From the NCBI GenBank assembly GCA_949292215.1, contig CASEYW010000193.1:1-64000 (forward strand): a DNA stretch of 64,000 nucleotides. The letters run 5' to 3'. Positions 27,025 to 34,905 of the stretch are shown in pieces (the stretch's first letter is position 1; every line of letters begins with the position of its first letter). The notes beneath the pieces were generated by a model. It saw nothing but the letters and a program-made list of their open reading frames with translations. It was not told the DNA's origin and ran no database searches. The stretch comes from an uncultured bacterium. GTDB lineage: Bacteria; Verrucomicrobiota; Lentisphaeria; Victivallales; UBA1829. A program made the position numbers and the translations under genes.

Positions 27025-27107
27025 TTTCCTTGACCTTTCTTTTGTTGTTTATACCTCATCCGGGAAAACCACCAACCACTGATTTCCCCTGGGACAAAGC
27101 CTATTGT

Positions 27108-27135
27108 AATATATGGCACTCACATAAAAAAACAA
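27108..27135 (-). promoter_or_regulatory. Promoter of the lipoprotein pair
   Basis: On the minus strand TTGTTT (27130-27135) and TATATT (27108-27113) are separated by 16 bp. Confidence 0.5.
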
Positions 27136-27221
27136 GCGGATTTCTGAAAAACGCCACCCTTTCCTCTGAAACCAGGGAAAAAGGACTCCCTGATAAAACT
27201 TGAAAACTGCAGGGAAACAGC

Positions 27222-27250
27222 TTGAAAACGTCCCGGGATGCGGATATATT
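27222..27250 (+). promoter_or_regulatory. Promoter of mutY
   Basis: TTGAAA (27222-27227) and TATATT (27245-27250) have a 17-bp spacer, 31 bp before the mutY ATG at 27281. Confidence 0.65.
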
Positions 27251-27280
27251 CCATTTTTCTCCAATAAGGCCGAAAAAGAC

Positions 27281-28357
27281 ATGAAAACTGACGATCCACA
27301 AACCATTCCCCTGCTGGAAAAAATCGTACCTCCGCTTCTCAAATGGTATGACATGAATGCCCGAATCCTTCCATGGCGGGAAAATCCATCGCCGTATCGC
27401 GTCTGGATTTCCGAAATCATGCTTCAGCAGACCCGCGTCGAAGCGGCAAAACCGTATTTCGAACGCTTTCTTGCGGCTCTCCCTTCCATTCAGGATCTTG
27501 CGAAAGTCCCAGAAGACCGCCTGATGAAACTCTGGGAAGGCCTCGGATATTACAATCGGGCACGAAATCTTCAAAAAGCCGCCCGGATCATTCTGGAACG
27601 TTACAACGGGATCTTTCCTCAGGAATTCGAAGACATTCTCGAGCTGCCCGGAATCGGGGAGTACACGGCGGGAGCAATCTCATCCATTGCCTTCAACCGG
27701 CCGGAACCGGCAGTTGACGGAAATGTCCTGCGGGTTATGTCACGTCTGCTTGAAAGCCCGGAAGACATCACGTCACCTGCGGTCAAAACGAAGATAGCGG
27801 CCGCACTGAAACAGGTCTATCCGCAAAATCGGTGCGGGGACTTCACTCAGAGTCTCATGGAGCTCGGAGCAACGGTCTGCCTGCCGAACGGAACTCCGAA
27901 ATGTCCGGAATGCCCGCTGGCGGAATTCTGCCTTGCCAGACAAAACAATACAATCGCAGAACTGCCCGTCAAAGCGCCGAAAAAGGCAAGAAAGCAGGAG
28001 AAACGCACTGTTTTGCTGATCTTCTGCGGCGACAGAATCGCAATTCGGCGCAGAAGCGGGAAAGGGCTCCTCGCCGGCCTCTATGAATTTCCAAATTGCG
28101 AAGGGATTCTTTCCGAACAGCAAATCAGGGAATGGCTGAACTCGGAGGCGGAGATATTCCCTTCCGTAAGCGCCGTTCACATTTTTTCCCATGTTGAATG
28201 GCATATGAAGAGCTGTCTGATCCAGGTCAAAAAAGAACTCCCGGAATTTCAATGGGTGAACCGGGAGTCGCTGAAACGGGAAATCACTCTTCCCTCCGCA
28301 TTCAAAGTGTTCCGGGAAACGATTCTCTCCGCAGATCACACTCCTGCAAAAAACTGA
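27281..28357 (+). CDS. mutY: A/G-specific adenine glycosylase
   Basis: A 358-residue base-excision enzyme that removes adenine paired with 8-oxoguanine. Catalytic E45 is in SEIMLQQTR and D146 in AVDGNVLRV; the helix-hairpin-helix LPGIGEYTAGAI lies just before. Four cysteines of the [4Fe-4S] loop follow (CLPNGTPKCPECPLAEFC), with seven rather than six residues between the first two. A C-terminal NUDIX-like 8-oxoG recognition domain runs from about 245 to the end. The start at 27281 is preferred over an upstream in-frame ATG at 27200 because the latter lies ahead of the promoter. Convergent with bioA with only 8 nt between stops. Confidence 0.95.
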   Translation: MKTDDPQTIPLLEKIVPPLLKWYDMNARILPWRENPSPYRVWISEIMLQQTRVEAAKPYFERFLAALPSIQDLAKVPEDRLMKLWEGLGYYNRARNLQKAARIILERYNGIFPQEFEDILELPGIGEYTAGAISSIAFNRPEPAVDGNVLRVMSRLLESPEDITSPAVKTKIAAALKQVYPQNRCGDFTQSLMELGATVCLPNGTPKCPECPLAEFCLARQNNTIAELPVKAPKKARKQEKRTVLLIFCGDRIAIRRRSGKGLLAGLYEFPNCEGILSEQQIREWLNSEAEIFPSVSAVHIFSHVEWHMKSCLIQVKKELPEFQWVNRESLKREITLPSAFKVFRETILSADHTPAKN

Positions 28358-28365
28358 TTACGGAC

Positions 28366-29649
28366 TCAGGCTTCCGCGATTCGGCGCATCGCTTCAACAA
28401 TCCGTGTAATTTCATGTTCCGGCGTAATGAACGGCGGCATCGTATAAAGCCAGGAACCGAACGGACGAAGCCAGACGCCGGTCTCGTGCACAATTCTTTG
28501 AACTGTCTCAGGCGACGGCACCTTCCGGAGCGCAGCCACGCCGACCGCCCCCAGTACACGGATCTCCGATACATTCGGCAATTCTGACAGAGGCTGAAGT
28601 TCGCGCTTCAACTGATGTTCAATGCACCGCACCCGGCCTTCCCAGTCGTATTCCCGGAACAACTCCAGAGAGGCACATCCGGCAGCACAAGCCATCGGAC
28701 TTGCCATGAAGGTCGGACCGTGCAGGAAAACTCCCGGAGTCCCGGCGGAAATCACTTCTGCCACCTTCTCGGAGGCAACGACTGCCGCAAGAGTGATCGC
28801 TCCGCCGGTCAGACCTTTTCCAACGCACATGATATCCGGCACAATCCCCGGGTATTCCAGAGCGAAAAATTTTCCGATCCGTCCGAAACCGGTTGCCACC
28901 TCGTCAAGAATCAGGAGGATTCCGCGGTCACTGCATGCTTTTCGCAGACAGCGCAGATATTCAGGATGATAAAACCGCATCGCATTCGCCCCCTGAAATA
29001 CCGGCTCAATGATAACCGCGGCGATCTCATGTCCATACCGGTCGAGCAGACCTTCCATCGGCACGAAATCGGCGGGGTCCCATTCTTCCCCGAAACGGGA
29101 TTGCGGCTGGGGTGCGAAATAGTGTCTGGAAATGATTCCGCTGAACATCCGGTGCATGCCGTCGGGATCGCTGAGCGCCATGGCACCCGCGGTATCCCCG
29201 TGATACCCCCCCTTGACACTCGCAAGACGGCAGCGTCCCGGGAAGCCGGACGCCATCTGGTACTGGATTGCCATTTTCGCCGCGCATTCCACACTCACAG
29301 AACCGGAATCCGCATAAAAAACCTTATTCAACCCCGCAGGAGTCCGTTCCGTCAGCAATTCCGCAAGACGGATTGCAGGTTCATGCGTGAAGCCGGCAAA
29401 CATCACCTGCGCGAGCTTCTCCGACTGGCGGCGAATCGCTTCCATGATCTTCGGATGATTATGTCCGTGGCAAACACACCACCAGCTCGAAACACCATCA
29501 ATCAATTCCTGTCCATCTGCAAGACGAATATGCGTACCGGAAGCGGATTCCGCAAAGTTCACCGGCGGCGGCTGTGTCATGGAAGCATAGGGGTGCCAGA
29601 GATGACGGCGATCAAATGTCATCAGATTTTTCATTGCAGTATAGTCCAT
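28366..29649 (-). CDS. bioA: Adenosylmethionine-8-amino-7-oxononanoate aminotransferase
   Basis: A 427-residue fold-type I PLP enzyme that makes 7,8-diaminopelargonate in biotin synthesis. BioA-specific marks are RHLWHPYASMTQ near residue 15, GVSSWWCVCHGHNHP near 52 and GKGLTGG with the PLP lysine K278; VKGGYHGDTAGAMALSDP and LHGPTFMASPMACA complete the signature. GGAGG stands 6 nt before the ATG. A longer open frame to 29862 is an artefact. No other bio gene is adjacent. Confidence 0.93.
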   Translation of the reverse strand: MDYTAMKNLMTFDRRHLWHPYASMTQPPPVNFAESASGTHIRLADGQELIDGVSSWWCVCHGHNHPKIMEAIRRQSEKLAQVMFAGFTHEPAIRLAELLTERTPAGLNKVFYADSGSVSVECAAKMAIQYQMASGFPGRCRLASVKGGYHGDTAGAMALSDPDGMHRMFSGIISRHYFAPQPQSRFGEEWDPADFVPMEGLLDRYGHEIAAVIIEPVFQGANAMRFYHPEYLRCLRKACSDRGILLILDEVATGFGRIGKFFALEYPGIVPDIMCVGKGLTGGAITLAAVVASEKVAEVISAGTPGVFLHGPTFMASPMACAAGCASLELFREYDWEGRVRCIEHQLKRELQPLSELPNVSEIRVLGAVGVAALRKVPSPETVQRIVHETGVWLRPFGSWLYTMPPFITPEHEITRIVEAMRRIAEA

Positions 29650-29717
29650 CGTACTCCTCCGTTCCTTTCCATTCTCTTCCTTTTCTCCTGTCGCGGACCC
29701 GCCCGGACGGTTTCCAT

Positions 29718-29745
29718 AATATACGCGCAGGAGCAATAAAATCAA
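29718..29745 (-). promoter_or_regulatory. Promoter of bioA
   Basis: On the minus strand TTGATT (29740-29745) and TATATT (29718-29723) have a 16-bp spacer. I see no clear BirA-type operator. Confidence 0.55.
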
Positions 29746-29807
29746 TCCGGTTTTCTGCTCCATTTCATTCCGTGCACGGTAACACGCAAAAGAATTTTTC
29801 CTTGCAG

Positions 29808-29835
29808 TTGAAAATGCAGATTCCGCTGTTATATT
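29808..29835 (+). promoter_or_regulatory. Promoter of the DUF134/NifX-like gene
   Basis: TTGAAA (29808-29813) and TATATT (29830-29835) have a 16-bp spacer, about 50 bp before the ATG at 29887. Confidence 0.65.
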
Positions 29836-29836
29836 A

Positions 29837-29850
29837 TGTGCATACGCACA
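29837..29850. promoter_or_regulatory. Candidate operator downstream of the -10 box
   Basis: TGTGC (29837-29841) and GCACA (29846-29850) form a perfect inverted repeat around ATAC, right at the expected transcription start of a gene that itself encodes a DNA-binding domain, so autoregulation is plausible. Confidence 0.45.
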
Positions 29851-29886
29851 ATAAAAAAGCAATCATTCCGAAAGGAAGGACATTCC

Positions 29887-30636
29887 ATGTCAAGAAACAA
29901 AAAATGCAGAAGAATCTGCCTGAATGTGGAATGCCGAACCTTTCAGGCGCTCGGCGGAGCAGAAAACACTCTTCTTGCGCTTGATGAGCTGGAGGCAATG
30001 CGCCTCGCAGATTATGAAAACATGGATCAGGAAAGCGCCGCGGAAAAAATGAACGTCTCGCGCGGTACGCTCCAGAGAATCCTCTATTCAGCACGCCGCA
30101 AAGTTGCCGATGCGCTTCTCAATGGACGGAGCATTCTCATCGAATCCCGCGAACGGGAACGAACCTGCTGCACAACGGGACCGGTTTGCAGTCACTGCTA
30201 CTTTCACAGGCAGGACGCCGGAACCTTGAATCAACCCAGTAAAGGAGATAGTATGAAAATCGCAGTCACATGTGAAAACGATCAGGTTTTCCAGCATTTC
30301 GGCCATACGCCGGAATTCGCCATTTTTGAAATTGTCGATGGAAAGATCAACGGAATGCAGAAGGTTCCGACGGGGGATTCCGGACATGGAGCGCTCGCAG
30401 GATTTCTTGTGGAACGCGGTGTTGATCTCCTTCTCTGCGGCGGAATCGGCGGTGGTGCGCAGCAGGCGCTCGCGGAAGCAGGTATCCAGCTGATCGGAGG
30501 AGTATCCGGCGATGTTGTCCAGGCTGTCGGCGATTACCTCAAGGGAGAATTGAAACCGAACCCGAACTTCAGCTGCAATCACCACCATCACGAAAACGGC
30601 GAACACGGCCACAACTGTCACTGCCATTCTCACTGA
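29887..30636 (+). CDS. DUF134 helix-turn-helix fused to NifX/NifB-like metal-cofactor domain
   Basis: A 249-residue two-domain protein. Residues 1-110 are a DUF134 regulator: metal-ligand-rich start, ALDELEAMRLADYENMDQ, the helix-turn-helix SAAEKMNVSRGTLQRILYSARRK and a cysteine cluster CCTTGPVCSHCYF. Residues 123-230 are a dinitrogenase iron-molybdenum cofactor biosynthesis (NifX/NifB C-terminal) domain with MKIAVTCEND, FGHTPEFAIFEI and CGGIGGGAQQAL. The tail is His/Cys-rich, fit for metal binding. In many anaerobes these are two adjacent genes. GGAAGGA precedes the start. Likely a metal or Fe-S linked regulator (inference). Confidence 0.88.
   Translation: MSRNKKCRRICLNVECRTFQALGGAENTLLALDELEAMRLADYENMDQESAAEKMNVSRGTLQRILYSARRKVADALLNGRSILIESRERERTCCTTGPVCSHCYFHRQDAGTLNQPSKGDSMKIAVTCENDQVFQHFGHTPEFAIFEIVDGKINGMQKVPTGDSGHGALAGFLVERGVDLLLCGGIGGGAQQALAEAGIQLIGGVSGDVVQAVGDYLKGELKPNPNFSCNHHHHENGEHGHNCHCHSH
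30241..30255 (+). promoter_or_regulatory. Internal ribosome-binding site and start codon inside the fusion gene
   Basis: AAAGGAG (30241-30247) stands 5 nt before an in-frame ATG (30253-30255) exactly at the first residue of the NifX-like domain. It could give a second, 127-residue product holding only that domain. Confidence 0.65.
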
Positions 30637-30674
30637 GTCCGGCAGAGGAGACGGGCCCATCCCGGACAGGAACT

Positions 30675-31679
30675 TCAGAATCCGACGGTCCCGTCCTCCT
30701 CCCCTCCCCCTTCGGCTAGAGCAAGACTGGCAATATCGCCGATCTTCTCCCCCAGCGCGGCGGGAACAATCCGGCAGACGGAAACCGCCTGCGGAAGCGC
30801 CTCCTGCCGGATCACCTTCTCCATCTCCTCCCGGAACAGCTCTTCTGAACGGGCAAAGACACTGCCGATAATGATTCGTTCCGGATTCAGCAGATCCATC
30901 AGAATCGCAAGTCCCTGCCCCAGACGCCGGGCGGACTCCCGGTAAATTTCAAGTGCCAGCGGATCGCCTTGAAACGCGGCATCCGCAACTTGTTTTGCAT
31001 CCACGAGCTCCGGTCTCGGCGCCCAGGAGACCTTTTCCCCTCTCTGCTGGATTTCCAGAATACGCATCGCCGCCAGCCTGCCGATTCCACCGCCGCTGCA
31101 AAACCCCTCCATGGAGCCGGCCTTGCCATAGCCGACCGGACCATACGAAGCCAGACGGATATGTCCGCATTCGCCGGCGTTGTCATTGGTTCCGGAGTAG
31201 AGGCGTCCGTTCAAGATCAGTCCCGCGCCCATGCCGGTTCCGAAGGTCAGAAAGATCATATTCCTTGTACCGCGTCCCGCACCATACTTCCATTCCGCGA
31301 CCGCACAGGCGTTCGCATCATTCTGCAAAAAAACGGGAAGAGAAAACCGAGCCTTCACCCAGTCTACGACAGGAACATCATCCCAGCCAGGCAGATTCGG
31401 AGGAGAAAGAATCATTCCCCTGCGGCTGTCCAGCGGTCCCCCGCAGCTGATGCCGATCCCAGCAAGGAAAGAGCGGGAAACGGAATTCTCTTTTAACAGC
31501 ATTTCAGCTTCAGCGCAAAGTCGTTCAACTGCTTTGAAAGGGTCCGCGGCATCCGCCGTCGGGAAACGAACCTTTCCAATGATGTCGATTCCGCTGCCGT
31601 CGGGAGTCTTCCGTCCCAGCACGACTGCACATTTTGTTCCTCCGATATCAAACCCCAGCAGAAAACGATCCGATTCCAT
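30675..31679 (-). CDS. ROK-family sugar kinase
   Basis: A 334-residue cytoplasmic kinase of the ROK family. The ATP-binding GFDIGGTKCAVVLG start, the sugar-binding LQNDANACAVAEWKYGAG segment with its catalytic Asp, and TFGTGMGAGLILNGRLY are typical of glucokinases and related hexose kinases. The zinc motif CxCGxxGCxE, common in the family, is replaced by GKAGSMEGF, so no structural zinc is expected. GGGGAG precedes the ATG. It probably phosphorylates a hexose freed by the hydrolases, but the sugar is not known. Confidence 0.9.
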   Translation of the reverse strand: MESDRFLLGFDIGGTKCAVVLGRKTPDGSGIDIIGKVRFPTADAADPFKAVERLCAEAEMLLKENSVSRSFLAGIGISCGGPLDSRRGMILSPPNLPGWDDVPVVDWVKARFSLPVFLQNDANACAVAEWKYGAGRGTRNMIFLTFGTGMGAGLILNGRLYSGTNDNAGECGHIRLASYGPVGYGKAGSMEGFCSGGGIGRLAAMRILEIQQRGEKVSWAPRPELVDAKQVADAAFQGDPLALEIYRESARRLGQGLAILMDLLNPERIIIGSVFARSEELFREEMEKVIRQEALPQAVSVCRIVPAALGEKIGDIASLALAEGGGEEDGTVGF

Positions 31680-31723
31680 TCAAAAGCTCCCCTTTTTCCA
31701 TGAATACCAATAAAAACCGGAAT

Positions 31724-31752
31724 AATGTACCGTGGCTGGAGAGAGAATTCAA
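31724..31752 (-). promoter_or_regulatory. Promoter of the ROK kinase gene
   Basis: On the minus strand TTGAAT (31747-31752) and TACATT (31724-31729) have a 17-bp spacer. Confidence 0.55.
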
Positions 31753-31932
31753 TCCGTCATCCGGAAGATTGGCGGAAAGAAAGAATCCAGAATGATGCTC
31801 GCCCGTCTTTGCGGAAGGCTGAAAAGCGATCCCAAGGAGCTCCGCCCGTTTTCCTCAGCCTCAAGAGCTTCCGGAGAAAAACCCCGTCGGATTTTTTTTA
31901 TGAAAAAGTGATTCTGGAATTTCACATTTCCC
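31753..31932. other. Gene-free part of the 338-nt ROK/dat divergent region
   Basis: Between the two divergent promoters I find no convincing gene. An open frame of 97 codons crosses it, but it lacks a ribosome-binding site and has no recognisable protein character. A T-rich run at about 31890-31900 and a few short inverted repeats are present without a clear terminator. Confidence 0.5.
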
Positions 31933-31960
31933 TTGTAATTGCCCGGCATGGGGATATAGT
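31933..31960 (+). promoter_or_regulatory. Promoter of the dat-ddc operon
   Basis: TTGTAA (31933-31938) and TATAGT (31955-31960) have a 16-bp spacer, about 57 bp before the dat ATG. Confidence 0.6.
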
Positions 31961-32017
31961 AAATTACAATTTGTTTTGCAGTCAAAACGGCAACTATTCA
32001 TCTTTGTTGAGGTCATA

Positions 32018-33394
32018 ATGGCAGAGAAATGTGAGCTGGAGCTTACGGGCGGAGAAAAAAACTCCGATTATATGTCCCGCTTGGAACACAGGGAATCCAA
32101 CGCGAGAACATATTCAAGAAAATTCCCGTTTTCCCTGAAACGGGCAAAAGGGTGCCGAATTGAAGATGTGGAGGGAAACCGGTATCTGGATTTCCTCTGC
32201 GGAGCCGGTTCGCTGGCCCTGGGGCACAACGACCCCGAAGTCAATGCGGCAATGATCGACATGCTGACATCCGAAGCGCCGCTTCATACGCTGGATCTGA
32301 TGACCCCCGTCAAGGACCGGTTTATTCAGATGCTGATGAATCTGCTTCCGGAAGAGTTGCGCGATCATGCCAGGATCCAGTTCTGCAGTCCCTCCGGCAC
32401 GGATGCTGTGGATGCGGCAATCAAACTGTGCAAAACCGCCACGGGACGGGCATCCGTTGTCGCATTCAGCGGAGCGTATCATGGAATGGGACACGGTGCA
32501 CTTTCCCTCACTGGCAATCTGAACGCGAAAAACAAAGTCAACGGCCTGATGCCGGATGCTCATTTCTTCCCCTATCCCTATTCCTACCGGTGTCCGTTCG
32601 GACTCGGCGGAGAGGCGGGAACCGATGCCGCCTGCGCGTATTTTGAACGGGTTCTCAAGGATCCCGAAAGCGGAATCACGAAACCGGCTGCGGTGATTAT
32701 CGAACCGATCCAGGGAGAAGGAGGTGTCATTCCGGCACCGGTCAAATTTCTCCAGACAGTCCGCAGAGTCACTCGCGAACTTGACATTCCGATGATCGTT
32801 GATGAGATCCAGTGCGGCTGCGGTCGCTCCGGACGCTTCTTTGCGTTCGAATATGCCGATATTGTTCCGGATGTTGTTCTGGTTTCCAAGGCAATCGGGG
32901 GATCTCAGCCGCTTTCCGTTGTCGTTTATCATGAAAAACTGGACGTGTGGAAACCGGGCGCCCATGCGGGAACCTTCCGCGGGAACCAGCTTGCCATGAG
33001 AGCGGGAATGGTGGTCATGGAGCGGGTCGCAAAACCTGAGTTTCTGAAAGATGTCGCGGAAAAAGGAGAGTTCATCGTCAAACGACTCAACGAGCTGAAG
33101 AAGAAAGTCTCAATCATCGGAGACATCCGTGGAAAGGGCCTGATGATCGGATGCGAATTCGTCAATCCGAAGGCGACTCCCGATTCTCTCGGGGCGCTGC
33201 CGCCGGATGGAGATCTGGCAGCCCTGATTCAGCACAAATGTTTCCTGAACAAGCTGGTGATCGAACGTGGGGGACGCAACGGTGCGGTGCTGCGCTGTCT
33301 GGTTGCTCTGAACGTGACACGTGAGGAAATTGAAGAGATGCTCTCCATTCTGGAACGTGTTGTTCTTGAGGCCAACGCCGATGCCGTCCGCTGA
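32018..33394 (+). CDS. dat: Diaminobutyrate--2-oxoglutarate aminotransferase
   Basis: A 458-residue class III PLP aminotransferase. The start region RLEHRESNARTYSRKFPFSL (20 residues, typical of the Dat/EctB group), GAYHGMGHGALSLTGN, the IIEPIQGEGG strand, VDEIQCGCGRSG and the PLP lysine K291 in VSKAIGG support it. It makes L-2,4-diaminobutyrate from aspartate semialdehyde. The next gene encodes the matching decarboxylase and overlaps by 14 nt, which strengthens the call. An ATG 14 codons upstream is unlikely; GAGG lies 7 nt before the chosen one. EctB (ectoine) is less likely as ectA and ectC are absent. Confidence 0.9.
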   Translation: MAEKCELELTGGEKNSDYMSRLEHRESNARTYSRKFPFSLKRAKGCRIEDVEGNRYLDFLCGAGSLALGHNDPEVNAAMIDMLTSEAPLHTLDLMTPVKDRFIQMLMNLLPEELRDHARIQFCSPSGTDAVDAAIKLCKTATGRASVVAFSGAYHGMGHGALSLTGNLNAKNKVNGLMPDAHFFPYPYSYRCPFGLGGEAGTDAACAYFERVLKDPESGITKPAAVIIEPIQGEGGVIPAPVKFLQTVRRVTRELDIPMIVDEIQCGCGRSGRFFAFEYADIVPDVVLVSKAIGGSQPLSVVVYHEKLDVWKPGAHAGTFRGNQLAMRAGMVVMERVAKPEFLKDVAEKGEFIVKRLNELKKKVSIIGDIRGKGLMIGCEFVNPKATPDSLGALPPDGDLAALIQHKCFLNKLVIERGGRNGAVLRCLVALNVTREEIEEMLSILERVVLEANADAVR

Positions 33395-34829
33395 ACTGCT
33401 CCTGACCGACCGGAAGGCCGATCAGGCGGAATTCCGCAGACAGCTCCACGCAACCATTGATGCCATTGCAAAGGCGATGGAATCCTCCAAAGCATATGCG
33501 GGAATGCTGCCGCGCGATCTGGAGCGTTATCTTCATGAGGAGGAGCTGCTTCCGGAACGCGGATTCGGGTTCGATGAGGTCCTGCGCCGTACAGCGGAAA
33601 AGGTTCTGCCGAATATGCTCCATCCATCGTCACAGAACTACATGGCGCATCTGCACAGTCCGGTTCTGCTGGAAAGCATTGCGGCGGAACTGATTATCAC
33701 GGCTTTCAACCAGTCGATGGATTCATGGGACCAGTCACCTGCAGCCACAGAAATTGAGGTTGACACGATTCGTCATCTCTGCCGTCTGTACGGATTCGGC
33801 GAGGGAGCGGACGGAGTGTTCACTTCCGGCGGATCGCAGTCGAATCTGACGGGAATTCTGCTGGCTCGTGACCGTTTCTGCCGGGAGAAACTCGGATGCG
33901 ATGTTCAAAAACACGGTCTGCCGGAACAATATCGGAAACTGCGGCTTTACACCTCGGAAATCTCCCATTTTTCAATGGAAAAAAGCGCACATCTGCTGGG
34001 GCTCGGCTATGATGCCGTGGTCAAAGTCCCGGTTGACGCCGCTCAGAAAATGGATGTCGGCGCACTGGAACGCCTCGTTGAAGAGGATGTCCGCCACGGC
34101 GACATTCCCTTCTGCGTCGTGGCGACAGAAGGAACAACCGATTACGGCAGCATTGATCCGATCCCCGAAATCCGTCGAATCTGTGACCGATACGGAATGC
34201 GCCTCCATGCGGATGCCGCATACGGAAGCGGAGTGATCCTGTCGAAACAATACGCATCCAGAGTCGCGGGACTCTCTCTCTGCGACTCTCTGACGGTTGA
34301 TTTCCACAAGATGTTCCTTCTTCCAATCAGCTGCAGCGCGATCCTGCTCAAAGATGGGGCCGACTTCCTTCCCCTCGAATACCATGCGGACTATCTGAAC
34401 CGCGAAGAAGACGAAGAAGACGGCTATACCAATCTTGTCGGGAAATCCATTCAAACGACCCGCCGCTTCGATGCGCTGAAAGTATGGATCTCTTTCCAGG
34501 TGCGCGGAAAAGACGGCTGGGACCAGCTCATTTCGGGCTGCATTGAAAACGCGGCCTATCTTTATGAACGTCTTGCCGCGCGTCCTGAATTTGAAACGAC
34601 CACTGTCCCGGAAATCACATCGGTGGTTTTCCGCGTCAAGGATTCCGACGAGGTGAACCGGAAGATCCGGCGAGCCTTGATTCATCAATGCGGAGTTGTC
34701 ATCGGACAGACCGTCTTCCAGGGACGGGTTTGTCTGAAATGCACCCTTCTGAACCCCGAACTTACCAGGGAATCGCTGGACTCCCTGCTGGATCTGATTC
34801 TCCGTTTGCGGGATCAAGTGAAACAGTAA
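33381..34829 (+). CDS. ddc: L-2,4-diaminobutyrate decarboxylase
   Basis: A 482-residue group II PLP decarboxylase. The pyridoxal lysine K310 is in DFHKMFLLP, preceded by HADAAYGSG; FTSGGSQSNLTGILLARD and LHSPVLLESIAAELI are also family marks. It would convert L-2,4-diaminobutyrate to 1,3-diaminopropane, a precursor of norspermidine. The ATG at 33381 is inside the end of dat (14-nt overlap) with GAGG 9 nt upstream. Glutamate or aromatic amino acid decarboxylases are related, but the coupling to dat points to this substrate. Confidence 0.88.
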   Translation: MPSAELLLTDRKADQAEFRRQLHATIDAIAKAMESSKAYAGMLPRDLERYLHEEELLPERGFGFDEVLRRTAEKVLPNMLHPSSQNYMAHLHSPVLLESIAAELIITAFNQSMDSWDQSPAATEIEVDTIRHLCRLYGFGEGADGVFTSGGSQSNLTGILLARDRFCREKLGCDVQKHGLPEQYRKLRLYTSEISHFSMEKSAHLLGLGYDAVVKVPVDAAQKMDVGALERLVEEDVRHGDIPFCVVATEGTTDYGSIDPIPEIRRICDRYGMRLHADAAYGSGVILSKQYASRVAGLSLCDSLTVDFHKMFLLPISCSAILLKDGADFLPLEYHADYLNREEDEEDGYTNLVGKSIQTTRRFDALKVWISFQVRGKDGWDQLISGCIENAAYLYERLAARPEFETTTVPEITSVVFRVKDSDEVNRKIRRALIHQCGVVIGQTVFQGRVCLKCTLLNPELTRESLDSLLDLILRLRDQVKQ

Positions 34830-34838
34830 ATTTTTCTA

Positions 34839-34895
34839 TTGGGATGCGAGAGAAGAAAAACGCTTGGAAAAGCAGTTCTTCTCCCTCTCGCGGTT
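34839..34895. repeat. Second copy of the 1-52 hairpin element
   Basis: The stretch TGGGATGCGAGAG...TCTTCTCCCTCTCGCG matches positions 2-53 of the window with a few changes. GCGAGAG (34846-34852) pairs with CTCTCGC (34885-34891). It lies between convergent genes (stops at 34829 and 34906) and may act as a two-way terminator. Confidence 0.75.
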
Positions 34896-34905
34896 CCCTG
34901 CTGTC

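Noticed and set aside
27281..28357. Seven-residue spacing between the first two cluster cysteines of MutY as a defect
   Set aside because: All four cysteines are present and such one-residue variation is believed to occur in other MutY proteins; not enough to call it broken.
31725..32018. 97-codon open frame in the ROK/dat divergent region
   Set aside because: It runs over both promoters, has no Shine-Dalgarno sequence and a composition unlike a real protein.
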